NCBI RefSeq assembly: GCF_009663145.1
Contig: NZ_VKHR01000009.1
Location: 40,035 to 104,034, forward strand
Reading direction: 5' to 3'
DNA from: Shewanella sp. TC10
GTDB lineage: Bacteria > Pseudomonadota > Gammaproteobacteria > Enterobacterales > Shewanellaceae
DNA length: 64,000 bases
Shown here piece after piece: positions 18,418-28,170 of this stretch; within the stretch, counting starts at the first letter, position 1, and each line of letters opens with the position of its first letter. Under the pieces are notes generated by a model. It was given only the letters and a program-made list of their open reading frames with translations, was not told the origin of the DNA and did not search any database. The translations under genes and the position numbers were made by a program.

Positions 18418-18482
18418 AGCATTAAAACTTAGTATTAAAACATAGTATTAAAACATAGTATTAAAACACAGCATTAAAACTT
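18418..18482. repeat. 13-bp tandem repeat (5 units) spanning the porin stop codon
   Basis: Units of AG(T/C)ATTAAAACAT type start at 18418, 18431, 18444, 18457 and 18470. The stop codon (18474-18476) and last codons of the minus-strand porin gene lie in the fifth unit, so the array was built from the gene's own 3' end. The period is not a multiple of three, and only one unit is coding. Confidence 0.95.
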
Positions 18483-19730
18483 AGCATTCGCCCATAACCA
18501 GACTTTATCGGTATCAACTTTACCTGCAGCCACATCACCTGCAGAGTATGCAGCGTATTTAATCCCTAAGGTGTAATTGTCATACACAGGTACACTGAAT
18601 ACTGCATCAATTTCTGAACCTAAATCATCCACAAGTGCAGACGATTCATCAGCTTCAAATTCGTGATAAATCACAGCCCATTTACCGCCTAAGACTTTAC
18701 CGCCAATAGATGCGTATAAATCTGCTAAACCTTGCTGAGGTGTCGTTAAGAATTGGTCTGTCCAACCATTAAATCCGTGCAATGTAGCAAGTGGAGTTGA
18801 GAAACCATAATCACCGCCATCAGAACCTAATAGTTCATAACCCACTTTGAATGTAATAGCTGAAAATCCAACCCCACCTTCAACACTCATATAATCTGCC
18901 GAGTAGGACTGACCAGCACTATCTGAATCCTGGGTGGCATATTCTGCTGAGTATAAAACCTTAATATCACCGACGTCTGTGCTACCAGCAAAACGAAGAC
19001 CATAGGTGTCTAAACCATTGTCTGTATCATTATCCACTTCAAGCAGATAACCATAACCACTCAAGGTACCAAAACCTGTTTTAAGCGATGCATTGATCAG
19101 GCTATCCTTCGAATCTATATCTTTTTCTTCAGCAAAAATACGGTTACGTTGAGTGATGTAGCCATAGTCAATTTTGAAAATATCATTGAATTGATAATCA
19201 AGCATCACGCCATCAAATGTCTGCCTGTCTTGGCGCCAGCCCACATGACCCACAAAACGTTGGTTATCAAAGGTGATCACCTGACGACCACCTTTAACAC
19301 TAAAACCTTTGAATTTGTATTTAAGGAATAATTGGTCCAGCTCTGTGGTTTCTGGATCTGCGATCACAGAGTAATCAGGATTTTTCCCTAAGGTGTTATT
19401 GTAATCATCAACACCCGCTACAACGCGTGAATCTTCAAACTCCACTAACGATGAGAAGCCATAGTAATCAGCTGTGGCATAAGTCAGTCTGGTTCGAAGT
19501 GTAAAAGCATCGGCATCTTTCAATGCATTGTCTTGTTCCACCATTTCATAGCGAAGGTTCATGTCTAGCTTCATTTTTCCTTCAGTTACAGCTTCTGCAA
19601 TACTGGTTGCTTCAGCTGCATTCACTTGACCTATCGAAAGGATGGCTAGCGATGCTGGAGCAAGCAAAGTTAAAGCAGGTTTTGCCAACTTCTCTTTAAT
19701 TAAGGCTGCAAGTTGATTCTTTTTCATCAT
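18474..19730 (-). CDS. Outer-membrane porin, alginate-export-like family
   Basis: 418 residues. The signal peptide covers about 1-38 (KPALTLLAPASLAILSIGQVNA, cleavage before AEATS). The rest is a chain of amphipathic beta-strands with aromatic girdles, and it ends in a C-terminal Phe (WLWANAKF), the usual outer-membrane assembly signal. Segments such as LRYEMVEQD, FTLRTRLTYAT, VKGGRQVITFDNQRFVG and WRQDRQTFDGVML are typical of the alginate-export/OprD-like barrel group. It follows the nitrate-type ABC genes on the same strand, 40 bp after the ATPase gene, so it is probably the outer-membrane entry for the same solute. Substrate is inferred from context only. Confidence 0.82.
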   Translation of the reverse strand: MMKKNQLAALIKEKLAKPALTLLAPASLAILSIGQVNAAEATSIAEAVTEGKMKLDMNLRYEMVEQDNALKDADAFTLRTRLTYATADYYGFSSLVEFEDSRVVAGVDDYNNTLGKNPDYSVIADPETTELDQLFLKYKFKGFSVKGGRQVITFDNQRFVGHVGWRQDRQTFDGVMLDYQFNDIFKIDYGYITQRNRIFAEEKDIDSKDSLINASLKTGFGTLSGYGYLLEVDNDTDNGLDTYGLRFAGSTDVGDIKVLYSAEYATQDSDSAGQSYSADYMSVEGGVGFSAITFKVGYELLGSDGGDYGFSTPLATLHGFNGWTDQFLTTPQQGLADLYASIGGKVLGGKWAVIYHEFEADESSALVDDLGSEIDAVFSVPVYDNYTLGIKYAAYSAGDVAAGKVDTDKVWLWANAKF

Positions 19731-19770
19731 AGTTCCCTTAGTTTTTATAAATCTTATCCATCAATAAGTC

Positions 19771-20613
19771 TTAGCCAACATTAGCAGTTTCGCCATCACT
19801 AATTGATGACTTGCTAATATTAATATTCTCAACTTTACGTTGTTTCTCGTATAAGAACTTAAGTACCTCTGCTCTTAGACGGTTATATTCTTTGTCTTCT
19901 GCCAGTGCTAAGCGTGCCCTTGGCCTTGGAAGATTAACGTCTAAAATCTCGCCAACTGTTGCTGCGGGCCCATTGGTCATCATCACAATTTTGTCAGACA
20001 ACAACACCGCTTCATCCACATCATGGGTGATCATAATGACGGTATTGTTTAGCTCATTTTGGATTTCCATTAGCGAGTCCTGCATATGAGCACGTGTTAG
20101 CGCATCAAGTGCACCAAAAGGCTCATCCATCAATAAAACATCTGGTTGCATCGCCAATGCACGTGCAATGCCTACACGCTGCTTCATGCCACCTGATATT
20201 TCACTTGGACGTTTATGCATGGCATGATCCATGTGCACTAGCTTGAGGTTATGCTCAATCCATTGCTTCATTTCAGCCTTATTCATTTTCTTTTGAAATA
20301 CTTGTTTAACCGCGAGCTCCACATTTTGATAGGCTGTTAACCAAGGTAAAAGCGAATGATTTTGAAACACGACCGCGCGTTCAGGGCCTGGTTCGGCTAC
20401 TTCGGTGCTGTTTAAAATCACCCCACCTTTGGTCGCTTGATACAAACCCGCCACAATATTTAATACCGTAGATTTACCGCACCCAGAGTGACCAATTAAT
20501 GAGACAAACTCGCCTTTATTGATTTTAAGGTTCACTTCCTTAAGGGCTTTAAATGGCCCATTAGGAGTGGGGAAATCCATATCAATGTTACTAATATCTA
20601 AAAAGGTGCTCAT
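19771..20613 (-). CDS. Nitrate/nitrite-type ABC transporter ATPase
   Basis: 280 residues. Walker A is GHSGCGKST (residues ~42-50), the signature is EISGGMKQRVGIARAL, Walker B is VLLMDEPFGALDA, and the switch His lies in IMITHDVDEA. The WLTAYQNVELAV segment and the overall pattern match the NrtD/SsuB/TauB group. It powers uptake through the permease encoded just upstream. Cyanobacterial nitrate systems use two ATPases (NrtC and NrtD); only one is present here, without the NrtA-like extension of NrtC. AGAGGAAAA precedes the ATG. Confidence 0.9.
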   Translation of the reverse strand: MSTFLDISNIDMDFPTPNGPFKALKEVNLKINKGEFVSLIGHSGCGKSTVLNIVAGLYQATKGGVILNSTEVAEPGPERAVVFQNHSLLPWLTAYQNVELAVKQVFQKKMNKAEMKQWIEHNLKLVHMDHAMHKRPSEISGGMKQRVGIARALAMQPDVLLMDEPFGALDALTRAHMQDSLMEIQNELNNTVIMITHDVDEAVLLSDKIVMMTNGPAATVGEILDVNLPRPRARLALAEDKEYNRLRAEVLKFLYEKQRKVENINISKSSISDGETANVG

Positions 20614-20683
20614 CAGACTTTTCCTCTTTCAATCACGACTTCTTTTAATGACTGCTTCTTTGATTGGTTACTTATTTCAATGA

Positions 20684-21673
20684 TTATTTAGTTTTATCCC
20701 ACGAGAACCAGCGTTGTAGCGCCAGCACACCTCGGTCTAATAAAAATCCAATCAAACCAATCACAACAACTGCGGCCATAATGCGGGCTAACGACTCTGA
20801 GCTACCATTTTGGAATTCATCCCAGACGAACTTACCTAAACCAGGGTTTTGCGCTAGCATTTCAGCGGCAATCAACACCATCCAAGCAACACCTAGCGAT
20901 AAACGCATACCTGTGAATATCAGTGGGATCGAAGCTGGTAAAACGATTTTTTGCACATGAGTCAAAGGCGATAAACGCAGTACTCGGCTCACATTCACTA
21001 AGTCAGAATCTATGTTAGCTACACCCAATGATGTGTTAATCATCATTGGCCACAAGCTACATAAAGTGACCGTCAGTAGTGAGTTAATAAATGACTTAGA
21101 CACCATAGGATCTGGCGAGACATACAGCGCACTCACAACCATTGTCACCAAAGGCAACCAAGCAAGGGGAGAGACTGGCTTAAACACTTGAACGATTGGG
21201 TTTAATGCCGCATTCAGTGTGGGACTTAAGCCCATCCAAATCCCCATAGGTATTGCAATTACAGCCGCAAGAAAGAATCCCGACATCACCGTGACAAGAC
21301 TAGTAAAAATCTGATCAACAAAGGTTTCTTTACCTGTATAAGCTCGAATTTTTACTACATAGCTTGGATCAACTTCTAGCCTTGCAGCATTGCGTTTGTC
21401 TTGGCGCTCGTAAAAAGCTTCAGCTTTCACTCGCTCTGCAGTGTGCTCTTGATATAAAGCGCCAAACTGCCCTGCCACGGCAACAGGTCCTGGGAACTTA
21501 CCTAGCGAAGTATTAATGCTGTTTGCTGCAATTGACCAAATCACTAAAAATACCGTGATACCAATAACAGGTAGTAATAACGCTTTGCTGGCTTGGGTCA
21601 TTAAAGATAGGAAAGAAGTCACCTTGCTTTTATCTATCATTAATCGATCTGTTAACCGTGTGATGGTTGTCAT
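20684..21673 (-). CDS. nrtB: Nitrate/nitrite-type ABC transporter permease NrtB
   Basis: 329 residues, inner membrane. The N-terminal membrane segment (LLLPVIGITVFLVIWSIAA, ~33-51) is followed by a ~75-residue charged insertion (EHTAERVKAEAFYERQDKRN) typical of longer proteobacterial NrtB proteins. The BPD_transp_1 core has five more segments and the EAA-type loop (SRVLRLSPLTHVQKIVLPAS), which contacts the ATPase. AAGGAAAA lies before the ATG. It lies between the binding-protein gene and the ATPase gene. Confidence 0.9.
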   Translation of the reverse strand: MTTITRLTDRLMIDKSKVTSFLSLMTQASKALLLPVIGITVFLVIWSIAANSINTSLGKFPGPVAVAGQFGALYQEHTAERVKAEAFYERQDKRNAARLEVDPSYVVKIRAYTGKETFVDQIFTSLVTVMSGFFLAAVIAIPMGIWMGLSPTLNAALNPIVQVFKPVSPLAWLPLVTMVVSALYVSPDPMVSKSFINSLLTVTLCSLWPMMINTSLGVANIDSDLVNVSRVLRLSPLTHVQKIVLPASIPLIFTGMRLSLGVAWMVLIAAEMLAQNPGLGKFVWDEFQNGSSESLARIMAAVVVIGLIGFLLDRGVLALQRWFSWDKTK

Positions 21674-21754
21674 AATGTTTTCCTTAACTACTTAACATTA
21701 ATCGTAAGCAACATGGTTAATCATGCTGCTTACCAATGGCTTACGAATAAACGC

Positions 21755-23119
21755 TTATAGTTTGTCGCCTTGCTTTAAACCAATAGCGAACTTACTTAAA
21801 TAATCATTTGGTGCACTGCCGTCATACACGATGTCGTCAATAAAGTGCTGCTGTGGCTTTTTGAAACCTGTCTCTGTGGCAAAGTCTGGGAAGTGTTTTG
21901 CTGCAATGGTTTTATCATCAATCAATGATTGCGCTGCTTTTGCGTAAATATCAGGACGATAAACTTTTGCTGCTACTTCTTTGTACCAAGCATCAGGCTT
22001 GTCATCAGAGATTTGTCCCCAACGACGCATTTGAGTTAGGTACCAAATAGCATCTGAGTAATATGGATATGTCGCGTTGTAGCGGAAGAACACATTAAAG
22101 TCAGGTACTGCACGCTTATCACCTTTCTCATATTCAAACGTACCAGTCATGCTGTTTGCGATAACGTCGTAATCGGCGCCAACATAGTTAGATTGAGATA
22201 AGATTTTTACTGCAGCTGGGCGGTTAGCATTGTCATTATCATCTAACCATTTTGCAGCTTTAATTAACGCGCGAGTTAAACGAATTGTGGTATTAGGGTA
22301 TTTTTCAGCAAACTCAGCTGTGATCCCAAATACTTTCTCAGGGTTATCTTTCCAGATCTCATAGTCGGTAACCACTGGTACACCAATGCCTTTAAATACC
22401 GCTTGTTGGTTCCATGGCTCACCGACGCAGTAGCCATAAATAGTGCCCGCTTCAAGTGTTGAAGGCATTTGCGGTGGAGGTGTCACTGATAAAAAAGCTT
22501 CAGCATCTAACTGACCTGAAGTATCACCTTTATGTGGTGCATAATAACCAGGGTGAATACCACCTGCTGCTAACCAATAACGTAATTCATAGTTATGAGT
22601 TGATACTGGGAATACCATACCCATTTTAAAAGGCTTACCTTCTTCAGTGTATTGTTCAACCACAGGCTTTAATGCATCAGCTTTAATCGGGTGAACAGGC
22701 TTACCTTCGCTATCTTTAGCAATATTTGGCTTCATTTTTTTCCAAATATCATTTGAAACCGTAATTGCATTACCGTTTAAGTCCATTGAAAAAGGCGTGA
22801 TAATATGAGCTTCAGTTCCGTAACCAATGGTGGCAGCGATAGGCTGACCCGCTAACATATGCGCACCATCTAAACGACCGTCGATAACACCATCTAATAG
22901 CACTTTCCAGTTTGCCTGAGCTTCAATTGTGACGTACAAGCCCTCTTCTTCGAAGTAGCCATTTTCGTAAGCAATCGCAATCGGCGCCATATCAGTTAAT
23001 TTGATAAACCCAAACGTTAGCTCCTCTTTTTCAGGAAAACCGACTTCAGCCATCGCTGGCGCTACTGTGGTAAACGATACCGCCAGTAAGGTATGTTTAA
23101 GTGCTTTTTTCCAATTCAT
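21755..23119 (-). CDS. nrtA: Nitrate/nitrite-type periplasmic binding protein NrtA
   Basis: 454 residues from the ATG at 23119, which has AAGG 9 bases before it and is followed at once by a signal peptide ([20 protein letters not shown], cleavage after AMA). The frame also opens 16 codons earlier, without support. The sequence follows the CmpA/NrtA family: [19 protein letters not shown] at the start, [19 protein letters not shown], then [30 protein letters not shown] and [13 protein letters not shown]. Solute could be nitrate, nitrite or bicarbonate; nitrate/nitrite is the likeliest. No nitrate reductase gene lies in the window. Confidence 0.9.
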   Translation of the reverse strand: MNWKKALKHTLLAVSFTTVAPAMAEVGFPEKEELTFGFIKLTDMAPIAIAYENGYFEEEGLYVTIEAQANWKVLLDGVIDGRLDGAHMLAGQPIAATIGYGTEAHIITPFSMDLNGNAITVSNDIWKKMKPNIAKDSEGKPVHPIKADALKPVVEQYTEEGKPFKMGMVFPVSTHNYELRYWLAAGGIHPGYYAPHKGDTSGQLDAEAFLSVTPPPQMPSTLEAGTIYGYCVGEPWNQQAVFKGIGVPVVTDYEIWKDNPEKVFGITAEFAEKYPNTTIRLTRALIKAAKWLDDNDNANRPAAVKILSQSNYVGADYDVIANSMTGTFEYEKGDKRAVPDFNVFFRYNATYPYYSDAIWYLTQMRRWGQISDDKPDAWYKEVAAKVYRPDIYAKAAQSLIDDKTIAAKHFPDFATETGFKKPQQHFIDDIVYDGSAPNDYLSKFAIGLKQGDKL

Positions 23120-23153
23120 CTTTATATCCTTGTAAAATTTAAAAAGAGAAAAC

Positions 23154-23197
23154 AAAAAAGGCGCCAATTACTCCTTTAGGAATAATTAAGCGCCTTT
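23154..23197 (-). terminator. Intrinsic terminator in the nrtA leader (attenuator candidate)
   Basis: On the minus strand AAAGGCGC pairs with GCGCCTTT across an inner AATTA/TAATT and TCC/GGA helix, followed by T-rich sequence. It lies 35 bp BEFORE the nrtA start, so transcripts must read through it. This is the arrangement of nitrate-responsive antitermination leaders. Confidence 0.75.
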
Positions 23198-23237
23198 GCT
23201 TAAATGTAAAATTAGCTTTTAACTCTCAAAAACCATT

Positions 23238-23264
23238 CAAATCGTTTAATTAAACAACGATTTG
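23238..23264 (-). promoter_or_regulatory. Upstream hairpin of the nrtA leader
   Basis: Perfect 9-bp arms (CAAATCGTT / AACGATTTG) with a 9-nt loop, 40 bp upstream of the leader terminator. It could be the sensing hairpin of an antitermination leader or a DNA operator. The loop does not show the AnnGnn hexaloop of ANTAR targets. Confidence 0.6.
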
Positions 23265-23627
23265 TACTGTATTTTGAAAATGTTCGAATATGTATTTGTT
23301 ATATATTACTATTCAGCAACCGTGCCAACTTAATAAGTCATTGTTTTATAAGGATGTAGTGATTTTAGATTAGGTACTACTCATAAAGAGGTGTTCCAAT
23401 TCAGTGCGATATCAGCTTAACCGCACCTAAATGGGTACTTAACATCCACATTGGCTCCTAAAAGGTGCGAAGCATAAATCAGTTATTAATGAACACCGCA
23501 CATTGCATTGATAGAGATATAGTTTCTGCTGATTTCGCAAACTGAGCATATACAAATGATTGAGTCTTAATGACAACTTCAGAGAACTCTGTTTGTGAGA
23601 TAGAGTGACAGGTCAAATGACAGGCAT

Positions 23628-23656
23628 TAAAAAGCCACTGACATGCAGTGGCTTTT
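23628..23656 (-). terminator. Terminator of the oadGAB operon
   Basis: AGCCACTG / CAGTGGCT arms with a 5-nt loop and five T on the minus strand, about 90 bp past the oadB stop. Confidence 0.88.
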
Positions 23657-23672
23657 CAAAACCTTATCACTT

Positions 23673-23729
23673 CTTAATGATAAGCAATGGACTTAATGAT
23701 AAGCAATGTACTTAATAATAAACAGTGTA
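23673..23729. repeat. 19-bp tandem repeat (3 units) 3' of oadB
   Basis: CTTAATGATAAGCAATGGA-type units start at 23673, 23692 and 23711. The first two differ at one base and the third at four. The array ends 16 bp past the oadB stop (minus strand). Confidence 0.93.
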
Positions 23730-23745
23730 CAACATCAACAACAGC

Positions 23746-24876
23746 TTAGCCTAATACCGCTAGTAGTACACCAGCAGCAACAGCACTACCGAGAACACCG
23801 GCAACGTTAGGTCCCATAGCATGCATTAACAAGAAGTTTTGTTGATTAGCCTCAAGACCCACCTTATTTACAACTCGAGCAGCCATAGGCACCGCAGATA
23901 CCCCTGCAGCACCGATCAACGGATTGATCTTACCACCTGAGACTTTAGACATCAGTTTTGCCATCATCACACCAGCAGCAGTACCGATACTGAAAGCAAC
24001 AGCGCCTAACACTAAAATGCCTAATGTTTCGATACGTAGAAATTCTTCTGCTTGCAGTTTTGAGCCCACAGCTAAACCAAGGAAGATCGTCACAACGTTA
24101 ATTAACTCATTCTGCGCAGTGCTTGAAAGTCTATCAACCACGCCACATTCACGCATTAAGTTACCAAGACAAAACATACCGACTAATGGTGTAGCAGCAG
24201 GTAAAAACAAAATAGTCATGCCGACAACCATCAACGGAAAGATAATTTTCTCTTTCTTACTCACTTCACGCAGTTGCTCCATCTTAATCGTACGCTCTGA
24301 CTCACTTGTCAGTAAACGCATGATTGGTGGCTGAATTAACGGAACTAACGCCATGTAAGAATAAGCAGCAACGGCAATCGCACCCAATAAGTCAGGAGCA
24401 AGCTTAGAGGCTAAGAAAATCGCCGTGGGCCCATCAGCACCGCCAATAATGGCGATAGCGGCAGCATCTTGCATGCTAAATTCAAAACCTGGTACTAAGT
24501 TCAGTGCAATAGCACCAAGCAAAGTGGCGAAAATACCAAACTGCGCTGCGGCGCCCAATAACAAGGTTTTAGGGTTTGCAATCAGTGCCCCAAAATCTGT
24601 TAGTGCGCCAACGCCCATGAAAATCAATAATGGGAAAATCCCCGTTTCAATACCAACATAATAGGCATACCACAGCAGTCCACCTTCATCGGTAAACCCT
24701 GCATTTGGGATGTTCGCTAAAATTGCACCAAAACCAATAGGCACTAAAAGCAGTGGTTCAAATCCTTTACTAATAGCCAGATAAAGTAGTAAGCCACCTA
24801 TCGCCATCATGAATAATTGATCAGGTGCGAAGTTAGCAATGCCCGTCTCAGACCAAAAGGCCATTAATCCTTCCAT
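23746..24876 (-). CDS. oadB: Oxaloacetate decarboxylase beta subunit (Na+ pump)
   Basis: 376 residues, inner membrane, about nine to eleven hydrophobic segments. It decarboxylates the carboxybiotin formed by OadA and couples this to Na+ export. [21 protein letters not shown] contains the conserved Asp of the Na+/carboxybiotin site, and [16 protein letters not shown] and [14 protein letters not shown] are also family signatures; the last segment [18 protein letters not shown] is typical. AGGAG lies 6 bases before the ATG, 8 bp after the oadA stop. It may be the decarboxylase of oxaloacetate (Oad) or methylmalonyl-CoA; the OadA partner with its N-terminal pyruvate carboxylase-like domain supports oxaloacetate. 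Confidence 0.95.
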   Translation of the reverse strand: MEGLMAFWSETGIANFAPDQLFMMAIGGLLLYLAISKGFEPLLLVPIGFGAILANIPNAGFTDEGGLLWYAYYVGIETGIFPLLIFMGVGALTDFGALIANPKTLLLGAAAQFGIFATLLGAIALNLVPGFEFSMQDAAAIAIIGGADGPTAIFLASKLAPDLLGAIAVAAYSYMALVPLIQPPIMRLLTSESERTIKMEQLREVSKKEKIIFPLMVVGMTILFLPAATPLVGMFCLGNLMRECGVVDRLSSTAQNELINVVTIFLGLAVGSKLQAEEFLRIETLGILVLGAVAFSIGTAAGVMMAKLMSKVSGGKINPLIGAAGVSAVPMAARVVNKVGLEANQQNFLLMHAMGPNVAGVLGSAVAAGVLLAVLG

Positions 24877-24884
24877 GCTATCTC

Positions 24885-26681
24885 CTACGCTAATGCCAAC
24901 AGAGGAGAACCCACTGTCACAGCATCACCTTGTTTAACTGACACATTACGGATAACGCCCGCAGTTTCTGCTCGAACTTCTGTTTCCATCTTCATCGCTT
25001 CAAGAATAATGACGACATCACCTTCGTTCACTTGATCGCCATCTTTGACCAATACTTTGAAAATATTGCCTGATAGTGGCGCGTTCATCGTTGTTTTGAT
25101 TTCATTACTAACAGCTACGTGCGGTGCTAATGGAGCTGGCGCTTGTGAGCCTGCAGATGCCGCAGCAGCTGGCACTATTTGGCTGATATCGCCGCCTTCA
25201 CTCACTTCAACAACAAAGCTTTGACCTTGAACATTTACTGTATAAGTTTCAGGCCCCTTCTCAGCCTTAGCTGCAGGTACTGCCATATCATCTGCACTAG
25301 GTACTGGCTCAAAGGCATCAGGGTTGCCACGATTTGAGAGGAACTGTAAGCCAATTTGGTTGAATAACGCGTAGGTCATTACATCGTCATCTGTATCAGC
25401 TGCTAAGGTAAAGTTATCTTTCTTAGCTATCTCACTGAGCTCTGAGCGGAGCTTATCCAGTTCAGGTTCAATCAGGTCGGCAGGACGACAGGTAATTGCT
25501 TCTGCGCCATTTAACACGCGCGCTTGAAGCTCTGCATTAACAGGTGCAGGAGTTGCTCCGTACTCGCCTTTTAATACTCCTTCAGTTTCTTTAGCAAGGG
25601 TTTTATAACGCTCGCCCATTAAGACGTTAATCACTGACTGAGTACCAACAATTTGTGAGGTTGGTGTCACTAAAGGTAAAAAGCCTAAATCTTCACGTAC
25701 GCGGGGGATTTCCTCTAGCACAGCATCCATTTTGTCTGCAGCGCCTTGCTCTTTAAGTTGGTTTTCCATGTTAGTTAACATGCCACCTGGTACTTGCGCG
25801 CGAAGAATACGAGAATCAATCCCTTTAAGGGCCCCTTCAAAACGAGCATATTTTTTACGCACGTCTCTGAAATAAGCAGCAATCTCTTCTAAAGTTGCCA
25901 TGTCATAGCCAGTCGAACGACCATTATCTTCAGCCATCGCGACAAGCGTTTCTGTTGCCGAGTGACCATAGGTTTGGCTCATTGATGAGATAGCGGTATC
26001 AAGGACGTCAATTCCAGCCTCAATCGCTTTTTGATACGTTGCTGTACTTAAGCCGGTGGTTGCATGGCAATGCATAGAAACAGTTAAATCAGTTTGAGAT
26101 TTTAAACGGCTAATAAGATCATAGGCTTCCATTGGTTTAAGTAAACCCGCCATGTCTTTAATACACAGTGAGTCACAACCTAAATCTTCAAGATTTTTGG
26201 CCATAGAAACCCAAGTATCAACCGTGTGAACAGGACTGGTTGTAAATGAAATTGTTCCTTGTGCATGACCGCCAACTTGTTTAACTGCTTTAACAGCAGT
26301 TTCAAGGTTACGTACATCGTTCATTGCATCAAAAACACGGAATACATCTACACCATTTGTGTGAGCACGCTCAACGAAACGGGTCACCACATCATCAGCA
26401 TAATGGCGGTAACCTAATAAATTTTGACCACGTAATAACATTTGTTGTGGTGTGTTTGGCATGACCTTTTTTAATTCGCGAATACGATCCCAAGGATCTT
26501 CGCCTAGATAACGAATACATGAATCAAAGGTAGCACCACCCCAAGACTCTAAAGACCAAAAACCAACTTTATCCAGTAAAGGAGCGATAGGTAACATATC
26601 GTCTAAACGAAGGCGTGTTGCCAAAATAGACTGATGGGCGTCTCTTAATACTACATCTGTTAACGCTAAAGGCTTGCTCAT
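24885..26681 (-). CDS. oadA: Oxaloacetate decarboxylase alpha subunit
   Basis: 598 residues. The N-terminal TIM barrel (residues ~1-300) transfers the carboxyl of oxaloacetate to biotin: [18 protein letters not shown] carries the metal Asp, then [20 protein letters not shown] with the carbamylated-type Lys, and the SMHCHATTG metal His pair. The conserved carboxylase domain follows (~310-470). After an Ala/Pro linker lies the biotin domain, with the biotinyl Lys in EAMKMET at residue 564. AGGAG precedes the ATG. It lies between the gamma and beta genes, as in the standard oadGAB order. Confidence 0.97.
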   Translation of the reverse strand: MSKPLALTDVVLRDAHQSILATRLRLDDMLPIAPLLDKVGFWSLESWGGATFDSCIRYLGEDPWDRIRELKKVMPNTPQQMLLRGQNLLGYRHYADDVVTRFVERAHTNGVDVFRVFDAMNDVRNLETAVKAVKQVGGHAQGTISFTTSPVHTVDTWVSMAKNLEDLGCDSLCIKDMAGLLKPMEAYDLISRLKSQTDLTVSMHCHATTGLSTATYQKAIEAGIDVLDTAISSMSQTYGHSATETLVAMAEDNGRSTGYDMATLEEIAAYFRDVRKKYARFEGALKGIDSRILRAQVPGGMLTNMENQLKEQGAADKMDAVLEEIPRVREDLGFLPLVTPTSQIVGTQSVINVLMGERYKTLAKETEGVLKGEYGATPAPVNAELQARVLNGAEAITCRPADLIEPELDKLRSELSEIAKKDNFTLAADTDDDVMTYALFNQIGLQFLSNRGNPDAFEPVPSADDMAVPAAKAEKGPETYTVNVQGQSFVVEVSEGGDISQIVPAAAASAGSQAPAPLAPHVAVSNEIKTTMNAPLSGNIFKVLVKDGDQVNEGDVVIILEAMKMETEVRAETAGVIRNVSVKQGDAVTVGSPLLALA

Positions 26682-26696
26682 AAAAACTCCTAAACT

Positions 26697-26942
26697 TTAA
26701 TCTTTTGCACGATACTGATGAATAGCAGAAGTAATAGCTGCTACTAACTTAGGATCAAGTGTTGTTGCTGATGCTGCGGCCGGTGTTGGCACGTGAGCAA
26801 CGGCAGGTTGATTCTCTGACTTGCATAATCTAGCGACGATTTTAATGCCGACAATTAGCATACTTAAAAATACGAATACTAAGCCCATCCCCATTATCAT
26901 CACGCCTAGGGCGTTAAATAACTGCTCAGATATTGAAGTCAT
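26697..26942 (-). CDS. oadG: Oxaloacetate decarboxylase gamma subunit
   Basis: 81 residues: a single membrane segment near the N-terminus (LGVMIMGMGLVFVFLSMLIVG, ~11-32) followed by a Pro/Ala linker and a short C-terminal helix (PKLVAAITSAIHQYRAK). This is the usual OadG architecture, anchoring OadA to OadB and binding Zn2+. It is the first gene of oadGAB. Confidence 0.92.
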   Translation of the reverse strand: MTSISEQLFNALGVMIMGMGLVFVFLSMLIVGIKIVARLCKSENQPAVAHVPTPAAASATTLDPKLVAAITSAIHQYRAKD

Positions 26943-27213
26943 ACATCCTCTCTTGTCTTAATGTTCAATCAGCGATTGCACATAGGATCCACTTTGGATT
27001 ACGTAAAGCCGATGAAGCGACTCATACCATTAACTCATGCACCATCTTTAAGCATTGAGCCATGTTTGAGGGTCACTTAGAATAATTATTCAGTCCATAT
27101 TAACCAATTTCAGATTATAAAAAAGGGCTTAAACCATCCAATTTGGTTATATAAAATTCTTCATCGACGAAAAATATAACTAATCTATAACAATTAATCC
27201 AACACCTTGTAAA

Positions 27214-27226
27214 TTGGTCAGACCAA
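27214..27226 (-). promoter_or_regulatory. PdhR-like operator (TTGGT-N3-ACCAA) upstream of oadGAB
   Basis: Perfect 5-bp arms TTGGT and ACCAA with a 3-base spacer, in an A/T flank (AATTGGTCAGACCAAAA). It matches the GntR-family PdhR consensus (ATTGGTnnnACCAAT) and lies about 270 bp before oadG. PdhR senses pyruvate, the product of OadA/B, which makes control of this operon plausible. This is an inference from the site alone. Confidence 0.55.
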
Positions 27227-27681
27227 AAATAATAAAATTAAACCTCACTATGTAATAATTCACTAATTATTTCGCTGTATTATTGAGGATCGTTCAATTT
27301 TGAGTGTTCTAATCAAAAAATGACAAGATTATGACGAGATCTATATAAAAAGTGATATCAAGAATAAGAACAACCAACCGCCCCAAAGCTGTGCATGACT
27401 GCTAAAAAGCATAAATATGTCGTTTTTGAGGCTTTGAGATGACTAATTATGAAGTGAGTAAACCCGGTTTAACGAAAGCAGGTCAACTATTCTAGTAATA
27501 GCGCTAAATGGCGATGTGTTTATCTTTATAAATTGGATTTTAGAGTGAGATTAGCTAACGCACAGCGAACTGAAAAACTGACGTCGGTATTTTCATTAAT
27601 AATGAATTCCATCTAGATGAAAAAGGCTTTCAAAGTGGAACGCTTGGAAGTAGCAAGCAAAAGAAAAGGCGAAATTTAGAC

Positions 27682-27714
27682 AAAAAAATACCCTGTAGTT
27701 ACCTACAGGGTATT
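27682..27714 (-). terminator. Terminator of the tRNA operon
   Basis: Twelve-bp perfect arms (AATACCCTGTAG / CTACAGGGTATT) with a 4-nt loop and seven T on the minus strand, 8 bp past the last tRNA. Confidence 0.93.
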
Positions 27715-27722
27715 CTCTATCA

Positions 27723-27799
27723 TGGTGCGGATGGGAGGATTCGAACCTCCGACCGCCTGGTTCGTAGCCAGGTACTCTATCCAGCTGAGCTACATCCGC
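27723..27799 (-). tRNA. tRNA-Arg(ACG), copy 5
   Basis: 77 nt including an encoded CCA end. Acceptor GCGGATG/CATCCGC, D-arm with AGCTCAGCTGGATAGAG, anticodon loop CTACGAA with ACG (A34 would become inosine), T-arm GGTTCGAATCC. Last gene of the minus-strand tRNA operon. Confidence 0.98.
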
Positions 27800-27860
27800 A
27801 AATCTTTTACTTTTTGCTCAAGGCTAATTGAGCTTAGTTGCATATTCAATATATGCAAAT

Positions 27861-27954
<94 letters not shown>

Positions 27955-27960
27955 GAATTA

Positions 27961-28037
27961 TGGTGCGGATGGGAGGATTCGAACCTCCGACCGCCTGGTT
28001 CGTAGCCAGGTACTCTATCCAGCTGAGCTACATCCGC
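27961..28037 (-). tRNA. tRNA-Arg(ACG), copy 4
   Basis: Same 77-nt sequence as the other four Arg copies: acceptor GCGGATG/CATCCGC, anticodon ACG, encoded CCA. Only 6 bp separate it from the downstream tRNA-Ser copy. Confidence 0.98.
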
Positions 28038-28059
28038 ATAATTTGGTATGAATTTTATA

Positions 28060-28136
28060 TGGTGCGGATGGGAGGATTCGAACCTCCGACCGCCTGGTTC
28101 GTAGCCAGGTACTCTATCCAGCTGAGCTACATCCGC
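28060..28136 (-). tRNA. tRNA-Arg(ACG), copy 3
   Basis: 77 nt, sequence identical to its neighbours, with CCA encoded. Spacers of 22 and 34 bp to the flanking copies differ in sequence, so the tRNA bodies are conserved while the spacers have drifted. Confidence 0.98.
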
Positions 28137-28170
28137 ATATATAAAATGGTAAAGCTTTTGAATAATCTAA

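Larger units (their letters stand above)
23168..23745. other. Intergenic region between nrtA and oadB
   Basis: No gene is seen. It holds the nrtA leader hairpins (23154-23264), A/T-rich sequence where the nrt promoter should lie, the oad operon terminator and a 19-bp tandem repeat beside the oadB stop. Confidence 0.7.
26943..27722. other. Non-coding region upstream of oadG
   Basis: No credible gene on either strand. It contains the PdhR-like operator at 27214-27226 and the tRNA-operon terminator at its right end (27682-27714). The remainder is A/T-rich. Confidence 0.65.

Noticed and set aside
23281..23340. A sigma-54-like promoter (TTGGCACGGTTGCT on the minus strand) upstream of nrtA
   Set aside because: The GG-to-GC spacing is too short: only two bases separate TGGCAC and TTGC where five are needed.
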